A DNA stretch of 64,000 bases from Apostichopus japonicus. Lineage: Eukaryota; Echinodermata; Holothuroidea; Aspidochirotida; Stichopodidae. The stretch is taken from the NCBI RefSeq assembly GCF_037975245.1, contig NC_092575.1, positions 25,758,841-25,822,840 of the forward strand, read 5' to 3'. This document shows, one piece after another, positions 12,170-41,947 of this stretch. The notes below the pieces were generated by a model, which was given only the letters and a program-made list of their open reading frames with translations, searched no databases and was not told the DNA's origin. The position numbers and the translations under genes were made by a program. Within the stretch, counting starts at the first letter, position 1. Every line of letters starts with the position of its first letter.

Positions 12170-14250
12170 ACAACGGCTCAATTCCACGACTGTGGAAATC
12201 GTCATTGGTAATACCCGTCCCCAAGAAAAAGAAAGCAATTGAGCCTAATGATTTTCGGCCCGTCTTACTTACCTGTAATATCATGAAATGTTACGTAAGA
12301 CTTATAAAGAATCGCCTTCTCAGTATTACAGAACAGTTCATTGACCCCATGCAGTTTGCTTATAGGGCAGGGAGGGGGGTTGATGATGCGGTGTTGACAT
12401 ATCTTCACAAAGTTTACTCTCATTTAGATAAAGACAGACAGTATGCGAGATCTACTTTTATAGACATTTCTAGTGAATTCAACACAATTGTCCCACACTT
12501 ACTTACAGCTAAACCAATCGCATACGGTGTATCCCCTCGAATTACCCTTTGGATTCATGATTACCTTAGAAAATAAACTTCAGAGGGTGAAGGTAGGCGA
12601 TGTCTACTCAGGGGAATTGATTTTAAGTGTAGGTGCGCCTCGGGGCTGTGTCCTCTCCCCCTGGCTTTTTTCCTGTATACCACCGACTGTCAGAGTATGA
12701 CCAGTGATTGTAACGTCATCAAATATGCGGATGATACTGTCATTACTGGTTACCTGTCAGATGACTTTGACTCATACGCCACCACGATTGCAAGGTTTGT
12801 CCAGTGGTGCGATGATCATTTGTTACAACTTAATGTGTCCAAAACTAAGGAGCTGATTATATGCTTCCGTCGCAAGCCAGTAACTCACGCCCCCATCTAT
12901 GTTCATGGGGAACAAGTAAAACAAGTAGATAAATATAAGTACTCAGGAACCATGCTCAGTGGCGGCGGAGCCGGGGGGGGGGACTTGGGGGGACTCAGCC
13001 CCCCCCCCCAATGAAAAAGTTGAGGGGGCAAATGCATGATAAGCCCCCCCCCCCCCCAATATTTACCAAGGCTCCGAAACGTGCATCTGCCCATTTTTCA
13101 ATGCATACTTGTCGATCTGTCCGATGCACACGTATACTATATAGGTGTAATAATTTTAGTAAATGCTGGGGGACCCTCGGCCCGTCCCCTGGCTATAGAC
13201 CACATTGTCACCCCAACCGCGTCTTCAAGCCCCGTGAAAAGTGGAAGCAGTGAGTGTGAGTACCGGTAAGCGTAACACAACTTCGTCTTAGGCCAATGAC
13301 TTGCCTCATTTCAGCCAGTTCTCCAACATCCCCTTACTTAGTGGCGGAGCGTCCATATATACAGTCAGGGGGCGGATGCCCCCCCTCCCCCCGACGGACT
13401 CAATTGGACTGCTGGCGCCCTTTTCAGCTTTTCACTACTTTTTACTTATTCGCGATTATTAACTATTTTATTGCGCTCTCATATACCTTTTGACATTTGT
13501 CATATTCTGTTGGTGTAATTTTCCGACAAAATGGCGACGACACCTTTTTATTCTCTGTTTATCTGCAAATTAGCAAGGCCCGGAAAGGGTCATTTCCTGC
13601 AATCTATGGAGTATCTTTACTCAAAAATGTTCTGTACGCTCCGCGCCAACCTGTGGTGGCGCTCCGCTTAGATAGTCTCCACACATTAGCCCCCCCAATA
13701 ATTTTTCCGTTCCGCCGCGCCTGACCATGCTGAGTAATAAAAATTGACTGGTCTAGTAATACCACAAGTGTCCATAAGAAAGCGAATCAGAGGCTGTATT
13801 TCTCGAGAACTGAAGAACCTCAGAGTGGATAAAACAATCATGACCTTGTTCTATAAATACTTCATTCAAAGTGTTTTGATGTACAACATAATTTGTTACT
13901 TTGCCAATGGTACACAAATTGATGTGAAGATGCTTAAGCAACCTAAGAAGGTTGCTCAGCGTGTAATCGGTGCTCAATTATCATTGTTAGAGTACTCGTA
14001 CCATGAGTGGGTCTGCAATAAATTGAAACATATCAGGCAAGACCCAACACACCCTTTGTTTCAGCACTATAATTACAACCGCTCTGGACTGTGTTTATGC
14101 CCACCACGTACACTTAGGGGCCGCTACAGATACTCGTTTGTGCCTAACTCTATCCATATATTTAATTCACAAGTGAGAAGAAGTTTCTTATTTGTAGGAC
14201 TTGCTGTATATTTGTTGTATTACTGTATGTGTATCGCAGTCTATTGATAC
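12170..14250 (+). pseudogene. Second CR1/L2-like LINE reverse transcriptase copy, broken in several places
   Basis: The pieces run in order along the + strand. 12205-12576 has IPVPKKK, FRPVLLT, DPMQFAYR and a motif A of the form FIDISSEFNTI. 12540-12690 has the motif B remnant SVGAPRGCVLSPW. 12697-12956 has the catalytic YADDT and NVSKTKELII. 13744-14200 holds the C-terminal region with RVIGAQ, DPTHPLF and RYRYSFVPNS. Frameshifts separate the pieces and a 767-bp hAT-like element sits at 12957-13723. The family is the same type as the 8.3-kb copy. The 3' end near 14.3 kb is AT-rich and its exact limit is unclear. Confidence 0.8.
12957..13723. mobile_element. hAT-like MITE inserted in a LINE
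   Basis: The element starts CAGTGGCGGCGGAGC and ends GTTCCGCCGCGCCTG, imperfect terminal inverted repeats. A perfect 8-bp target duplication ACCATGCT flanks it (12949-12956 and 13724-13731), which is diagnostic of the hAT type. Near the right end is the hairpin core GCGCCA (13643-13648) and TGGCGC (13657-13662), also present in the 5.1-kb and 54.9-kb elements. A second terminus-like GTGGCGGAGCG at about 13340 hints at a nested copy. There is no transposase. Confidence 0.85.
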
Positions 14251-14643
14251 TTATACTATTGTTTTTATTCTTTTCTTTTCTTTTTTTCGTTTGCCGAATT
14301 TCCGATTGTGGGCATATAAATTCAAATTCAATGACTTCAAATGTTACTTGTAATTGTTTGCCTATTAAAGGCAAGTATACTACTATAGACAGAGTCACAT
14401 AGAGTACATTCATACATAACCATGTTAGACAGGGTGGAATATTTCAAGTAAGTAACTCCTACATGTGTAATTAAACTTATGATCCTGTTTTTATAAGCTC
14501 TGATAATAAATAATGGTTTGTACAAAATGTCTCACGGACTTCCTTACCCAAGTGAACAAATTCCTACATACAGCACCACTGGTTATAGGATTATTGTATT
14601 CATCATTCTATTCTTACAATAACCCACAATATGATTTCAGTCA
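14251..14643. other. Short intergenic or 3' UTR stretch
   Basis: This lies between the 3' end of the second LINE copy and the stop codon of the last death-fold exon on the minus strand. I found no canonical AATAAA on the minus strand close to that stop. No ORF with a domain is present. Confidence 0.4.
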
Positions 14644-14942
14644 TTATTCTGGACACATTGTTGCTTGAACTACAGGATTTTTACTTCTAAATTCTCTGAC
14701 AAGTTTCGCACATTCTTCATTTCCTTGTTCTGTTAAGGCATTTTCCAATTTCGTGATGTTTGTGGGAGATATCAGTGAATGTTTGGTCAGCTTCTGTAAC
14801 AAAAGAGTTCCTGATGTTTTGTACTTCTTGATTTCAGTAATTCCATCAGGAATTTGGAAAATATTTGCAAGCAGACTACATTGGTCTACAACAAGATATG
14901 CTGATAAGTTCTGCTTTAGTTGATCAAAAGATTTGATGATGT
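14644..14942 (-). CDS. Terminal exon with DED-like death fold (second module)
   Basis: The acceptor is TTTCAACCTCACAG at 14943 on. The exon is 299 nt, starts two bases into a codon and ends with TAA at 14644-14646, giving about 98 residues. Its pattern (DQCSLLANIFQI, LLLQKL, HSLISPTNITKLENAL, CAKLVREF) matches the six-helix DED-like fold and aligns with the exon at 19830-20233, which begins at the same intron phase with the same first bases. It would be the C-terminal domain of the second ZU5-UPA module. The join to exons upstream is not resolved. Confidence 0.65.
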
Positions 14943-14949
14943 CTGTGAG

Positions 14950-17381
14950 GTTGAAAGAAAGGAAATTGTAAATATGTTAAATACATTACTCTACATAAAG
15001 TGAATTAAACCGAACCTGTTTCATGCAAACAATATCCAGAAATGTTATGTGTTTCTTACACACAAGGGTAAACTAAAACAGAGATTTCAATGAAACTAAA
15101 CATAAAATCTGATATAGATTAAGAAAGTATATTTCAAAACAGGTGGTTAAATTACATTAAGTTTGATTTTTCACTGCAGTGAGACAAAAATGATGTTTCC
15201 TTAATATCAAATATTGCAAAAAGCTGATAGTTATAATCTCCCTGTGACATGTGACATGACAACTGCAGCCTGGACTCCTCTTTGCAAAGTAGGATTTGGT
15301 GTACACATCTCATATGAAAAGTAATATTACATGTACACATCTCATATGAAAGGATTGTAAAGCAAACATCAAAACTTTAGATACAGCTTTATATTAATTA
15401 CGTGGTTTAAACGTTTAAGCGTGGTTTAAGTGATCATGTTTAGATATGCTAAGTAGTACTTATTGCTTAGGAAATTATGTATATAGTACATTTGTGATAG
15501 GAAGGGCTTTTTTTCTTTGTAAAATTTGAAACATGAAACGTGATATTTCAAACCTGTGTAATGGAAATCAGTTCATCAATTAAGGCAAATAAAGTAGTGA
15601 CTTCAATAGAAAAATGAAAATGAATTAATTAGAGAATGTCAAATTGATAAAAAAGACATAATACAAGGAAACTATAAAAGGAGTCTCAGTTGCCAAGACA
15701 AATCCAAGTTATAACTCCTTATATTCACATTTTTCTTTGTGTTGAATTAAACCAAAATCATGTTTTCTGCAACTGAATGCTAAACTGGAAAAGATTCTTC
15801 ATATACATCTCATATCTTGCTTCTATTTCCAGATTGACAGTATCTTTGATCCCTTTATTCTGAAGATGGAATTCTACCTGGTGCCTGTTCTTAAACCATA
15901 GGGTTTCCATAGCAAAATCATTGAAGCGAGAAAATTCAAGTGATTTTTAATTGCTAATTTATAACATTTTTGATAGCCTTGAACATGGGTATCAAGTTGT
16001 TAGGGCAATGAGCTAGTAATGTAAAGAATTCAGCCCCCAGTATTGTTCGACTGCATCATTACAATCTGGATTTAGGCAAAGGGGTTAACATTAATTGTCA
16101 TCTTCATCCAGGTGTATACAAAGGTAATTTTTAAAATATAGCTGCGTGCTTTACTTTGACAGCACCCATTTCCCACTGTGGACAAATATATATAGTAAAC
16201 TGAAGTACTCTGTGACCATCTAATGGAATTTATGCATATTGAAATATATGGGTGTTGTAAAGTCATCTGGCAAGGCTTTTACCTACATGCAAGGCTTCAT
16301 ATTATTTTTAGCTCTTATAAGCTTTGAAAAGAATGATTATTTGTTGTAGCAAACAAATAGAGACCAGAACAATTACACACATTTCAAAGTACTTATATAA
16401 TCATTACATGGACAGTCAATGAGGTTGGAATGAAGAACTAGTCCAGAATGAAATCAACTGTATAGACAACTCAGCTGGGACCATATGATCACCTTTCATT
16501 CATTGAATATCATAGGAATGACAGAAGGAGACAATGTCAAAATATCATGTTTATTTTTATAACAAAATATGCTAACACATATGCAAATAACTATTCTTCC
16601 AACAAATGCAATTTACCTGTGGAACAGTAATTAACTGCTTTCTTTACGTGTTACCAAGAATAAATAATAATACATTATACATATTATATTATATGTAAAT
16701 TATAATAGTTGACAAACATAACTAACCACTTTTCTAGGATGTGGGTTACACTGTGATGTACTGGAGTTAGCACTAACATATAAAATTGAAGTCATAGATT
16801 TGAGTCGAACATACACTGGATCATGAATTATGGTTCCCTTTTGCTGGTAGATTTATCCATTGATTAGACTCTTTTAATATAAGAACATGAAACAATTGAA
16901 TATGATATTGTTATTATTTATGTAAATTTTAATATCGACATCAGTGCACACACTGCTTATTTGCCCTCTGTATTACCCAGGAAGCAATAACATCTCCCCG
17001 GTAGGGCCCTCTCTGGGGTGGCCATTGTTTGATAAATCAGGGAGCTGTTATAAATATCTAAAAAATAGAGTGTCTGATAGGATGCATTATCATAGACCAT
17101 TAATAGTCTGACAGCCTATGTTCTGAAATATAAATCTTTGCTGTCTAATCTTGGTCACCTGGTCAAAGTTGTGTTTACAAATGTTTATGTACTTACATAC
17201 TTGTTTTAAGTTTGCAATGATCACCAGCAATACATTATTGAAAATTTAAATATCTATGGTTAACACGGTATCAACCCTATACAATCATGTGCATGAACCA
17301 AGTGCCATTCAGAAAGGCAGACAACTGGAATCCATCAGATAATTAGCAATACCACTTGAGCTGATGAAATCTGCTACTTAC
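14950..17381 (-). other. Intron-like DNA with decayed UPA exon candidates
   Basis: Between the frameshifted UPA exon and the last death-fold exon the counterparts of first-module exons 11-13 should lie. A stretch at about 15200-15310 reads LQLSCHMSQGDYNYQLFAIF, resembling the first-module exon at 22135-22287, but after AAG it has GA instead of the donor GT. A frame at about 15880-15960 ends in a CAG|GTAGAA donor but has a stop and no acceptor just upstream. No other exon is convincing. Confidence 0.35.
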
Positions 17382-17609
17382 TTTATGTTCCAGAGTGTCA
17401 TCATTATGGAACCAAAGATGGATTGTCAATTGATCCCCCGATTCAGAAACTCTGTTAACAATCAGCGAAAGACAATCACGCTTCCTCATCTAGGTAGTTA
17501 GGGACATGGAGACCAATGAGAGAGGGTTTCTCAGCTTCAACCGCAAGGTGCTGACTAGTCATATAGCAGCTGAGGTGTTTCCTATCTAAGCTCCAGTTGA
17601 CAGATTTAT
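17382..17609 (-). pseudogene. UPA exon of the second module with a one-base frameshift
   Basis: The acceptor TTTTCTTCAG and donor AAA|GTAAGT are good. The exon is 228 nt, while its counterpart in the first module (23668-23894) is 227 nt with the same phases, so one base is in excess. The first part reads NWSLDRKHLSCYMTS...LHVPNYLDEE and then hits TGA. The last part, in the next frame, reads KRDCLSLIVNRVSESGD up to the donor. The slip falls at about 17470-17490. It is a true mutation or an assembly error; raw reads would decide. Confidence 0.6.
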
Positions 17610-18488
17610 CTGAAGAAAATTTTAAAAACATTTTGCTAAGAAGTTTTTATAACATGGTGAAAAGTAGAACACCAATCCTATACTATACCATGCATAAATG
17701 CTCTTAAAGGAACAGTCTGGTGGTAGAAAAAGCAAGACATAGAACATCAAAATAGTACAATATTATGTTACTAACTCTATGTATGGATGCAAGGTCACTA
17801 GATAAAAACCCTGAAGTATAACACAGCTTGAAGGGTATTATTTTTCTTTGAAAATGTTGTTTGTTTCTCTCTAAAATGTGCAACATTATAAATGCTTACT
17901 CTCAATGTACAACTAAAAGAGAAAGGTTACTTATGTAGAGGTTAAATGTGTAGACATTACCTCCTTCTTGAGATGTTGATTTCTACATTACACAGAGCCA
18001 GAAGGCTTAGTGACTTTCTTGTCAATATCATGTTTGTGTACGCAGGTGGTTTCACATATCAAGTGTGACTTTTATTCCAGATTTACTTCAGCAGTTACAA
18101 AGGTTTGGGAGCTTTTCAGGCTTTGACACATATTGATCTCAAATGACCTATTGCTAAACACAAAACACTTTAAATTGTTTTACATGCCCCCAGTGGATCT
18201 AGATAGTGCATATGAAGTTTACACAATCTTTCTTGAGTTATTGTGCTTACAAATGTTTCAGACTTTGACCTCTACAGAAAAGCAGGGTTTTTGTATTTAT
18301 TTAACAAGGAACACATCCAGTGACAATACACAACATTATACACTTTTTGTTTTTGGCCTATGGTGGATAATACTCAAGAGGTGGTACACACAAGCTCATA
18401 TACATACTTCTGTTGATAATACAAAATTGAGTAACTGTAAATAATGCTGACTGGAGTATAAAAACACAAGACAAAATAGAGAACAGAC

Positions 18489-18785
18489 CTGTTTGTAATA
18501 CACCAGAGGAAACATCAATACCCACGTGGTTAGTTAAAGCACAGTGTGGAATCATCAACGTGACAGGTTTGTGTAGGGTAAGGCTTTCTGGACCAAAATT
18601 CACAAAGGGGGTCAACATTAGACCCTTGTTTGAGATAGGTCCTTTAATGGCAGGGTCAGTAGAAACCCACAGACTAACAATCCTTCCAGTGTGTAGTGCA
18701 CCAGCGGGTACACGCAGGCAAACACCTGCGATAACCATCTCTCCTCCGTGCTGATCAAAGTATTGTTCTTTATAAAAATTGGACC
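18489..18785 (-). CDS. ZU5-domain exon of the second module
   Basis: The exon is 297 nt, entered at phase 1 (acceptor AACCCAG) and left at phase 1 (donor CAAACAG|GTCTGT). It reads FDQHGGEMVIAGVCLRVPAG, then IVSLWVS, LMLTPFVNFGPESLTLHKPV, and TLMIPHCAL. This is the ZU5 pattern seen in UNC5, PIDD and ankyrins (GG.L.....V.LxVP.GA; P.V..GP....KPV.L.IPH). It parallels the ZU5 exon at 24359-24850. The split of one base on each side fits the UBA-like exon upstream and the UPA exon downstream. Confidence 0.8.
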
Positions 18786-19337
18786 CTGGGTTCAAAAGAT
18801 GGAGAAAAGTAATATATTTCATATGAAAGGAAAGTATTTTGCCACTATCATGAAATATGTATTACTATAAACTGCTTCAATCAACAATATGAAAATAACC
18901 TCTGTAACTCAAAACTGATGATTTCATATTACTATTTGTAGATAATTTCAAAAGAAAAATAAGAGAATCACAAACATCTTTGATATGAGAAAGAGAGCAA
19001 GACCTGTAGTAGATTATATCTGCAAGAAATATTAGCAACATTGAATTAATAAATATGAAACAATTAATGACATTTTTAATGAACAGAAACAAAAATAAGT
19101 ATGCAGGGCATATCATATTCCTCTAGTATTGACATGCCTGAAGCTAATTTGGTGGCAATGGTATATTCATACCGAAATAAAGAAAGGAAAATCATTCATC
19201 TTTTGCAAATACTGAAACATAAGGGTCGCATGAAATAACTCTAATGATCCTAGAATGTTATATAAGACTGAGAATAAATATATAAGTAACAAACAGAGAA
19301 GGAATACACATGTTGCTAAAACTATAGTGTACTTTAC

Positions 19338-19515
19338 CATGCTCTTTCTTAGCAAGCAGCAATAGTCGTCTTCCCAAGTCCAATTTCCCATGAGACAATT
19401 TCAATGCTCTTAGGACATCTAGTCTCTCGAATCCCTCCTCTATCAAAATTTTGTAATTTACTGACAACTTTGGTTCAATTTTTGAAATGACTTCCTGTTT
19501 CTCTGGATTTTTTAC
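19338..19515 (-). CDS. Exon with a UBA-like domain, start of the second module
   Basis: The acceptor TATTTCAG and donor CATG|GTAAAG bound 178 nt, entered at phase 0 and left at phase 1, which fits the ZU5 exon at 18785. About 59 residues include KILIEEGFERLDVLRALKLS and LDLGRRLLLLA. This is a compact three-helix pattern with the GF loop and D....LL helix of UBA-type ubiquitin-binding domains. It can be reached in frame from an internal donor in the exon at 19830-20233 (position 19917). The assignment rests on pattern only. Confidence 0.6.
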
Positions 19516-19829
19516 CTGAAATAGTGTTGAAATATTATGAATTGTTCATCAAATTCATACATTTCATTATACTCTCATGAAGATAGACAACTCTCTACTG
19601 CATTTGGCTTCAGTGAATATTCTACACAAACTCCCTGTACAGATGATATCTTCAAACCCATCTTGTGAGTACTAAAGCATAAAATCACAGTTAAATGCTC
19701 GGTATTTTGTAACAATGAGTAAAAAGAGGACTTATTAGTAATTGAAGAGTAATTTCTTATTCTGTTATGTGACTTGCATGACAGCAAAAAAGCTGCTTTT
19801 CATGTTAGAAAGTACAGTACTAATCCATT

Positions 19830-38078
<18,249 letters not shown>

Positions 38079-38098
<20 letters not shown>

Positions 38099-38148
38099 TT
38101 TGATATGTGCTTAATGAGTTCTTCGAGAATTATATTAATGCAGCTGAT
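38079..38148 (-). CDS. First coding exon (ATG at 38098) with upstream untranslated part
   Basis: Acceptor TTTTGTTCTCAG and donor CGTC|GTAAGT bound 70 nt. ATG at 38096-38098 in the context AAAATGGCC opens MANTKT and leaves two bases (TC), which exon 2 completes. The bases before the ATG would be 5' UTR. The exon is also open from its first base (ISCINIILEELIKHISKW), which would fit a longer protein if exon 2 used its second acceptor. Confidence 0.6.
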
Positions 38149-38655
38149 CTGAGAACAAAATTAGGAATAATCTTAAGAAAGAAATACAACTTTCTAGGAA
38201 AAATTCTTATCCAGGAATATCGTAATAAATACAGAGATCATCAGCAAGGAAAGAAAATGTTTCTTTGTTTTAATGCTGTGACCTTGTTTATGTTTAACGA
38301 GTAACCTTGGTTTTATATAATGGATGAAATTATATTGTTTGGTCATTTCAAAAATGTTCCTTAGACTTAATCGTTAATTTCAAATGATGAAATCTACGAT
38401 TGATCAGGAATTTACAGTTACGGTTCTATTTAGTTCATCCTGGATTGCCAAAAAGACGATGAAATCGTGAGAAAATAGTGGAAATATAGTAAAAACTTAT
38501 ACATTAATATATAAACGATTGTGAAAGTGGTGATTTCCTTTAAAGAAATTTACAATTTTATTCAAAATGTCCCGTACAGACATGTTGCAAAATTTAGCTT
38601 TAATTGCCTACACTGTAGTGTTGTTAATAACAATTCAGAAAAGTTTTATTTTACT

Positions 38656-38892
38656 TCAGTGACAGACGTCTGTGCAAGACACATGCATGTGAGGTACAGC
38701 TAATGTTTTTCGGAAGGTCTTCATTATAAACTCTTTCTTGATATAATTCAATGCATTTTGGTGCTGAGTCGCTGGCAGGTCAACGAAGCGTGAAGTGATA
38801 ACAAACATTTCATTAAAAGATAACGTAATGCTATCAGTGACTTTGATCAGAGGATGAGACAAATTCTCAGGTGAACATTGTAAACTAAACAC
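38656..38892 (-). CDS. Possible upstream exon, unassigned
   Basis: An open frame of about 78 codons on the minus strand reads QCSPENLSHPLIKVTDSITL, then FNEMFVITSRFVDLPATQHQ and NYIKKEFIMKTFRK. The composition is protein-like and TTTAG lies at its 5' edge, but no good donor fits the next exon. It could be a 5' exon of the propeller/death-fold gene or a chance frame. I recognise no domain. Confidence 0.25.
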   Translation of the reverse strand: MFSLQCSPENLSHPLIKVTDSITLSFNEMFVITSRFVDLPATQHQNALNYIKKEFIMKTFRKTLAVPHMHVSCTDVCH

Positions 38893-38899
38893 TAAAGCG

Positions 38900-39728
38900 T
38901 TTTAGTTTTTACTGAACCTACTTGAATCTTATTTTGAATGTTATGAAGTTATTTAATAAATACATCGATTTTGTTCTCTAAAGGGTGAAGGAATAGGAAG
39001 GAGGGAGGGAGGGTGTGGCGTAAAGTCAATAAATATGATCTGCCTGTAAAGTCTACAGATCATCGAGATAATCACATAACCTGAGATATTCCCCTCCCTC
39101 CCTCTCCCTCATCCTAACTTCCATTGAGTAAGTGGGCCACTACTATTGTCCCTCTAACAAGTCCAACATAAGTCTGTAAAAGGCGAATACAGTTAAAGCG
39201 TCTGTCATATACGGCCGACTTGTGTGGTCAGCGGTCTTATAGTTTTATCTAATAGCGGTATATTGGAAATTCTCTACGATTTTCCCTTATCATAAAAATA
39301 GAAACCTGACAATATACGGAGATGAAGTGTTACACATCAGAGTATATTTGGCATTTTGGATATGTGGGGGAAGGAGTGAGGTTGGGGAGTACAGACGGGA
39401 GTAAATACATTGTATGGAAATATGTTCAAAACCCGGTTTATCGTGTGTCGATGCACATGAAGGCGAAAGATGTGAGCTTCGTGTATGAGCTTCGTTCTTC
39501 TATGAGTCAGCTTTAACTTCTTTCTCTCTAACTTTCCAATTTGGACATAATTTCGGCCTCATATATAATTAAATATTTATATTAAAATTAACATGATTAG
39601 CCCTGTTCAGAGTTTATATATTTAGGTTTTAAGGAGAAACCTTATATTCTACTACTCTAATATTAGACTTCTAAAGATGTAGTGAATATCTGCATATTTG
39701 CTTATAATGTATCCCCATATCAAATGTA
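38900..39728. other. Unassigned DNA
   Basis: Holds a GGGAGGGAGGG run near 39000 and CCTCCCTCCCTCTCCC near 39090 that could pair. The frame at 39322-39516 is short and unrecognised. No gene is supported. Confidence 0.4.
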
Positions 39729-39739
39729 TTACATGACTT

Positions 39740-39975
39740 TACTTGATGTAACATTTATTTCAAAATAAACTCCAGCAACTTCAGTACTATTTGTTTTGTC
39801 ATTCATTATTGTCATACACTCCATGTAGCATTTCGCGAAGAAGTTACCATCAATACCAATCGATCCGTGTCCTGATGGTGAAATTGATATTTCGTAAAGG
39901 TTCGTTCTATCTATAAGGTAAGTGCCGCTGACAATATCGACCAAATAGTGGCTTCGAAAGGCAGGTATTCTCTAA
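39740..39975 (-). CDS. Exon-like unit of unknown protein, first copy
   Basis: Minus-strand frame: HYLVDIVSGTYLIDRTNLYE, then SPSGHGSIGIDGNFFAKCYM and ECMTIMNDKTNSTEVAGVYF. A possible acceptor (CTACGGTTAG) lies near 39975. The frame is preserved while a second copy (40190-40285 plus 42221-42389) carries a stop, so this copy may be a real exon. No family recognised. Confidence 0.4.
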
Positions 39976-40033
39976 CCGTAGATAAAGAGCAGATGGTAGT
40001 ATAGATGTAACCAAGATGAATAAAAATTGGCTT

Positions 40034-40160
40034 TATTGGCGAGAATATTCGCTGTGTTCTTGATACTATTGATTTCTGCAGAGAACAATCTATCCCGGGT
40101 GTTTTACTGTTTATTGATTTTGAGAAAGCCTTTGATAAGTTGAATTGGAATTTTATATTT
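40034..40160 (+). pseudogene. Fragment of an L1/Tx1-like LINE reverse transcriptase
   Basis: The + frame reads GENIRCVLDTIDFCREQSIP, then GVLLFIDFEKAFDKLNWNFI and a stop. The motif A core (FIDFEKAFD) and the GEN(I)R block are typical of L1- or Tx1-type ORF2, a lineage different from the other LINEs in the window. Only about 40 codons remain. Confidence 0.7.
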
Positions 40161-40189
40161 TAGTGTTTACATTTTATTCAAATTTAATG

Positions 40190-40285
40190 ACAACTTCAAT
40201 ACCATGTGTTTTGTCATTTATTATTGTCATACAGTCCATGCAGCATTTCGCGAACAAGTTACCATCAATAACAATCGATCCGTGC
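40190..40285 (-). pseudogene. Second copy of the exon-like unit, C-terminal half
   Basis: It corresponds to about 39770-39865: SIVIDGNLFAKCCMDCMTII and NDKTHG. The copy breaks off after GATCCGTG and resumes about 1.9 kb further on, at 42221. Confidence 0.6.
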
Positions 40286-40800
40286 CGTTATTGTCATTCA
40301 CAGCCATCCTCTCCTCCAGACTCAGACATACAACAATCGATAATCTGCACCCAACCAAAGACCAATTCATTGAACATCAGATCTACTCACTCCCCCAAGT
40401 ACTTTAAAGGTAGTCTGTATGGGCCCCAAATCATAGCACGCTATCATTGCTAGAGCAATAGCAAAAGTACTATCCTGGAGGTCTTTATTCTCCAAACTGT
40501 GCTCAGACATTTTTAAGGAACACACAAGATGACTGAATGTCCAAGTGGGGAAAATCTCCTCGAAGGTTGTAGGCTTAATAAAAACAGTTTATGAATTTTG
40601 ACCAAAAGTGACCATGTTTGAATATCGAGCATATTTGGGGCCAATACAGCATACATTTAAGGTCTTTCCAAGGCAATCTCAGATTGACAGTTTTCTATGT
40701 CTTAAACACAAAAGAATGACCTTCAGGACACCACGACGACATCTCTCATAACAACAGGATTGAGTGGGTGGTTGTCATCCAGACAAGCTACTGTACTAAC

Positions 40801-41947
40801 TGTAGTGAAGTGAAAGTTTGTTGTTTGCACCCTTTGAATATTTATATGTGTTACGTAATAAACTGTAATGTAGCGTTAGTTTGTGCACATAGCTTTTGCA
40901 CGTGTGTTTTGTTAGTTCTGAATACGCCATGATACTGGCCAGCAGCGCCCAGAGTTACTCATATCTAGAGTCATGAAGGAGATGTCCGCGTTCTCGATGT
41001 CCGCTATTTTATTTTCCGCGAGCGAGCTGGCCTCAGTTTAGTCAGAGATTAAGTAATTAATATTGTTTCATGAATGCTGCACGTACCTCTATTGTTAGTT
41101 AATTGAATTGTAGTTTTAAGTGTTTGGCTAGGCTGTGCTTTACTGTACAAAGTATATATGTAAGGTTATGTTTTTGGACCTTGGTCCTACAAGTTTATAT
41201 CGTGTCTTTATCGTTAAGCATGTGGTTGCTATTCATTTCATTTATTACGTACTATTATATTATATTGTATTGTATTGTACTGATTATTAATTATTGTACC
41301 TGTATTTTAGTATTGTACTGCTCGTTGTTTAAAGAGGGTTTTTGTATTCTGACCATTATTTGTTACAGAGATTGTCCTTGAATCTTAGCCATTCTGGATA
41401 GCTATAGAGTGACAAGACTCTTGAGAAATTGTGGGTTCAAGAGGTGAAATTCCTACTGTCTAGGGACTGTTAGGTAGAAAATTCCTGTAATGGTTGCAGC
41501 TGGCATGTGATGCCCTGGATATTACTGAGGTACCAAACGTCCTCGCCTGTTGGCAAACGTATTGTATTATTTCCAAGTGCAGATTATTTCATTATGTTCA
41601 TTGTACATTTTATACAGTATTATTCCTCTGTGTATTTAATATTGTTGTTGTTGAATTTAGTTTCACTGAATATCCTTGTTGAGTTATTGCGAGATGGATA
41701 TTACGTAGTTTTGATATAGGTTTTCTCCAAGATTTAATAAGGTTAAGGAGTTCATTGAGCCATTTAAGTTCATTAAGCCATTTATTGTATATATGCATAT
41801 TTATCATTATGTAGAGTTTTTAATAAATTGTCAGCCGTTGTTTCAACGCAAAACCACTCTTGCATCCTTATTTATCACTTGTGTGTTCGAAGCGAAGGAC
41901 CCCAATTACGGTAATTTCCCCCGCCATAGGCGGTTCGCTTCACTATA
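40801..41947 (+). mobile_element. Solo LTR (BEL- or Gypsy-like), 1147 bp
   Basis: It begins TGTAGTGAAG (40801) and ends CTTCACTATA (41947), an inverted terminal pair with one mismatch (expected ...TACA). CTAAC flanks it on both sides (40796-40800 and 41948-41952), a perfect 5-bp target duplication. AATAAA at about 41822 would be the poly(A) signal. No internal gag-pol and no second LTR are present, so it is a solo LTR left by recombination. The class cannot be fixed without a database. Confidence 0.75.

Noticed and set aside
16072-16266. 64-codon minus-strand frame as a missing UPA exon
   Set aside because: A possible acceptor (TTTGTCCACAG) exists, but at the phase needed for the module the frame stops early and the residues do not resemble the first-module exon.
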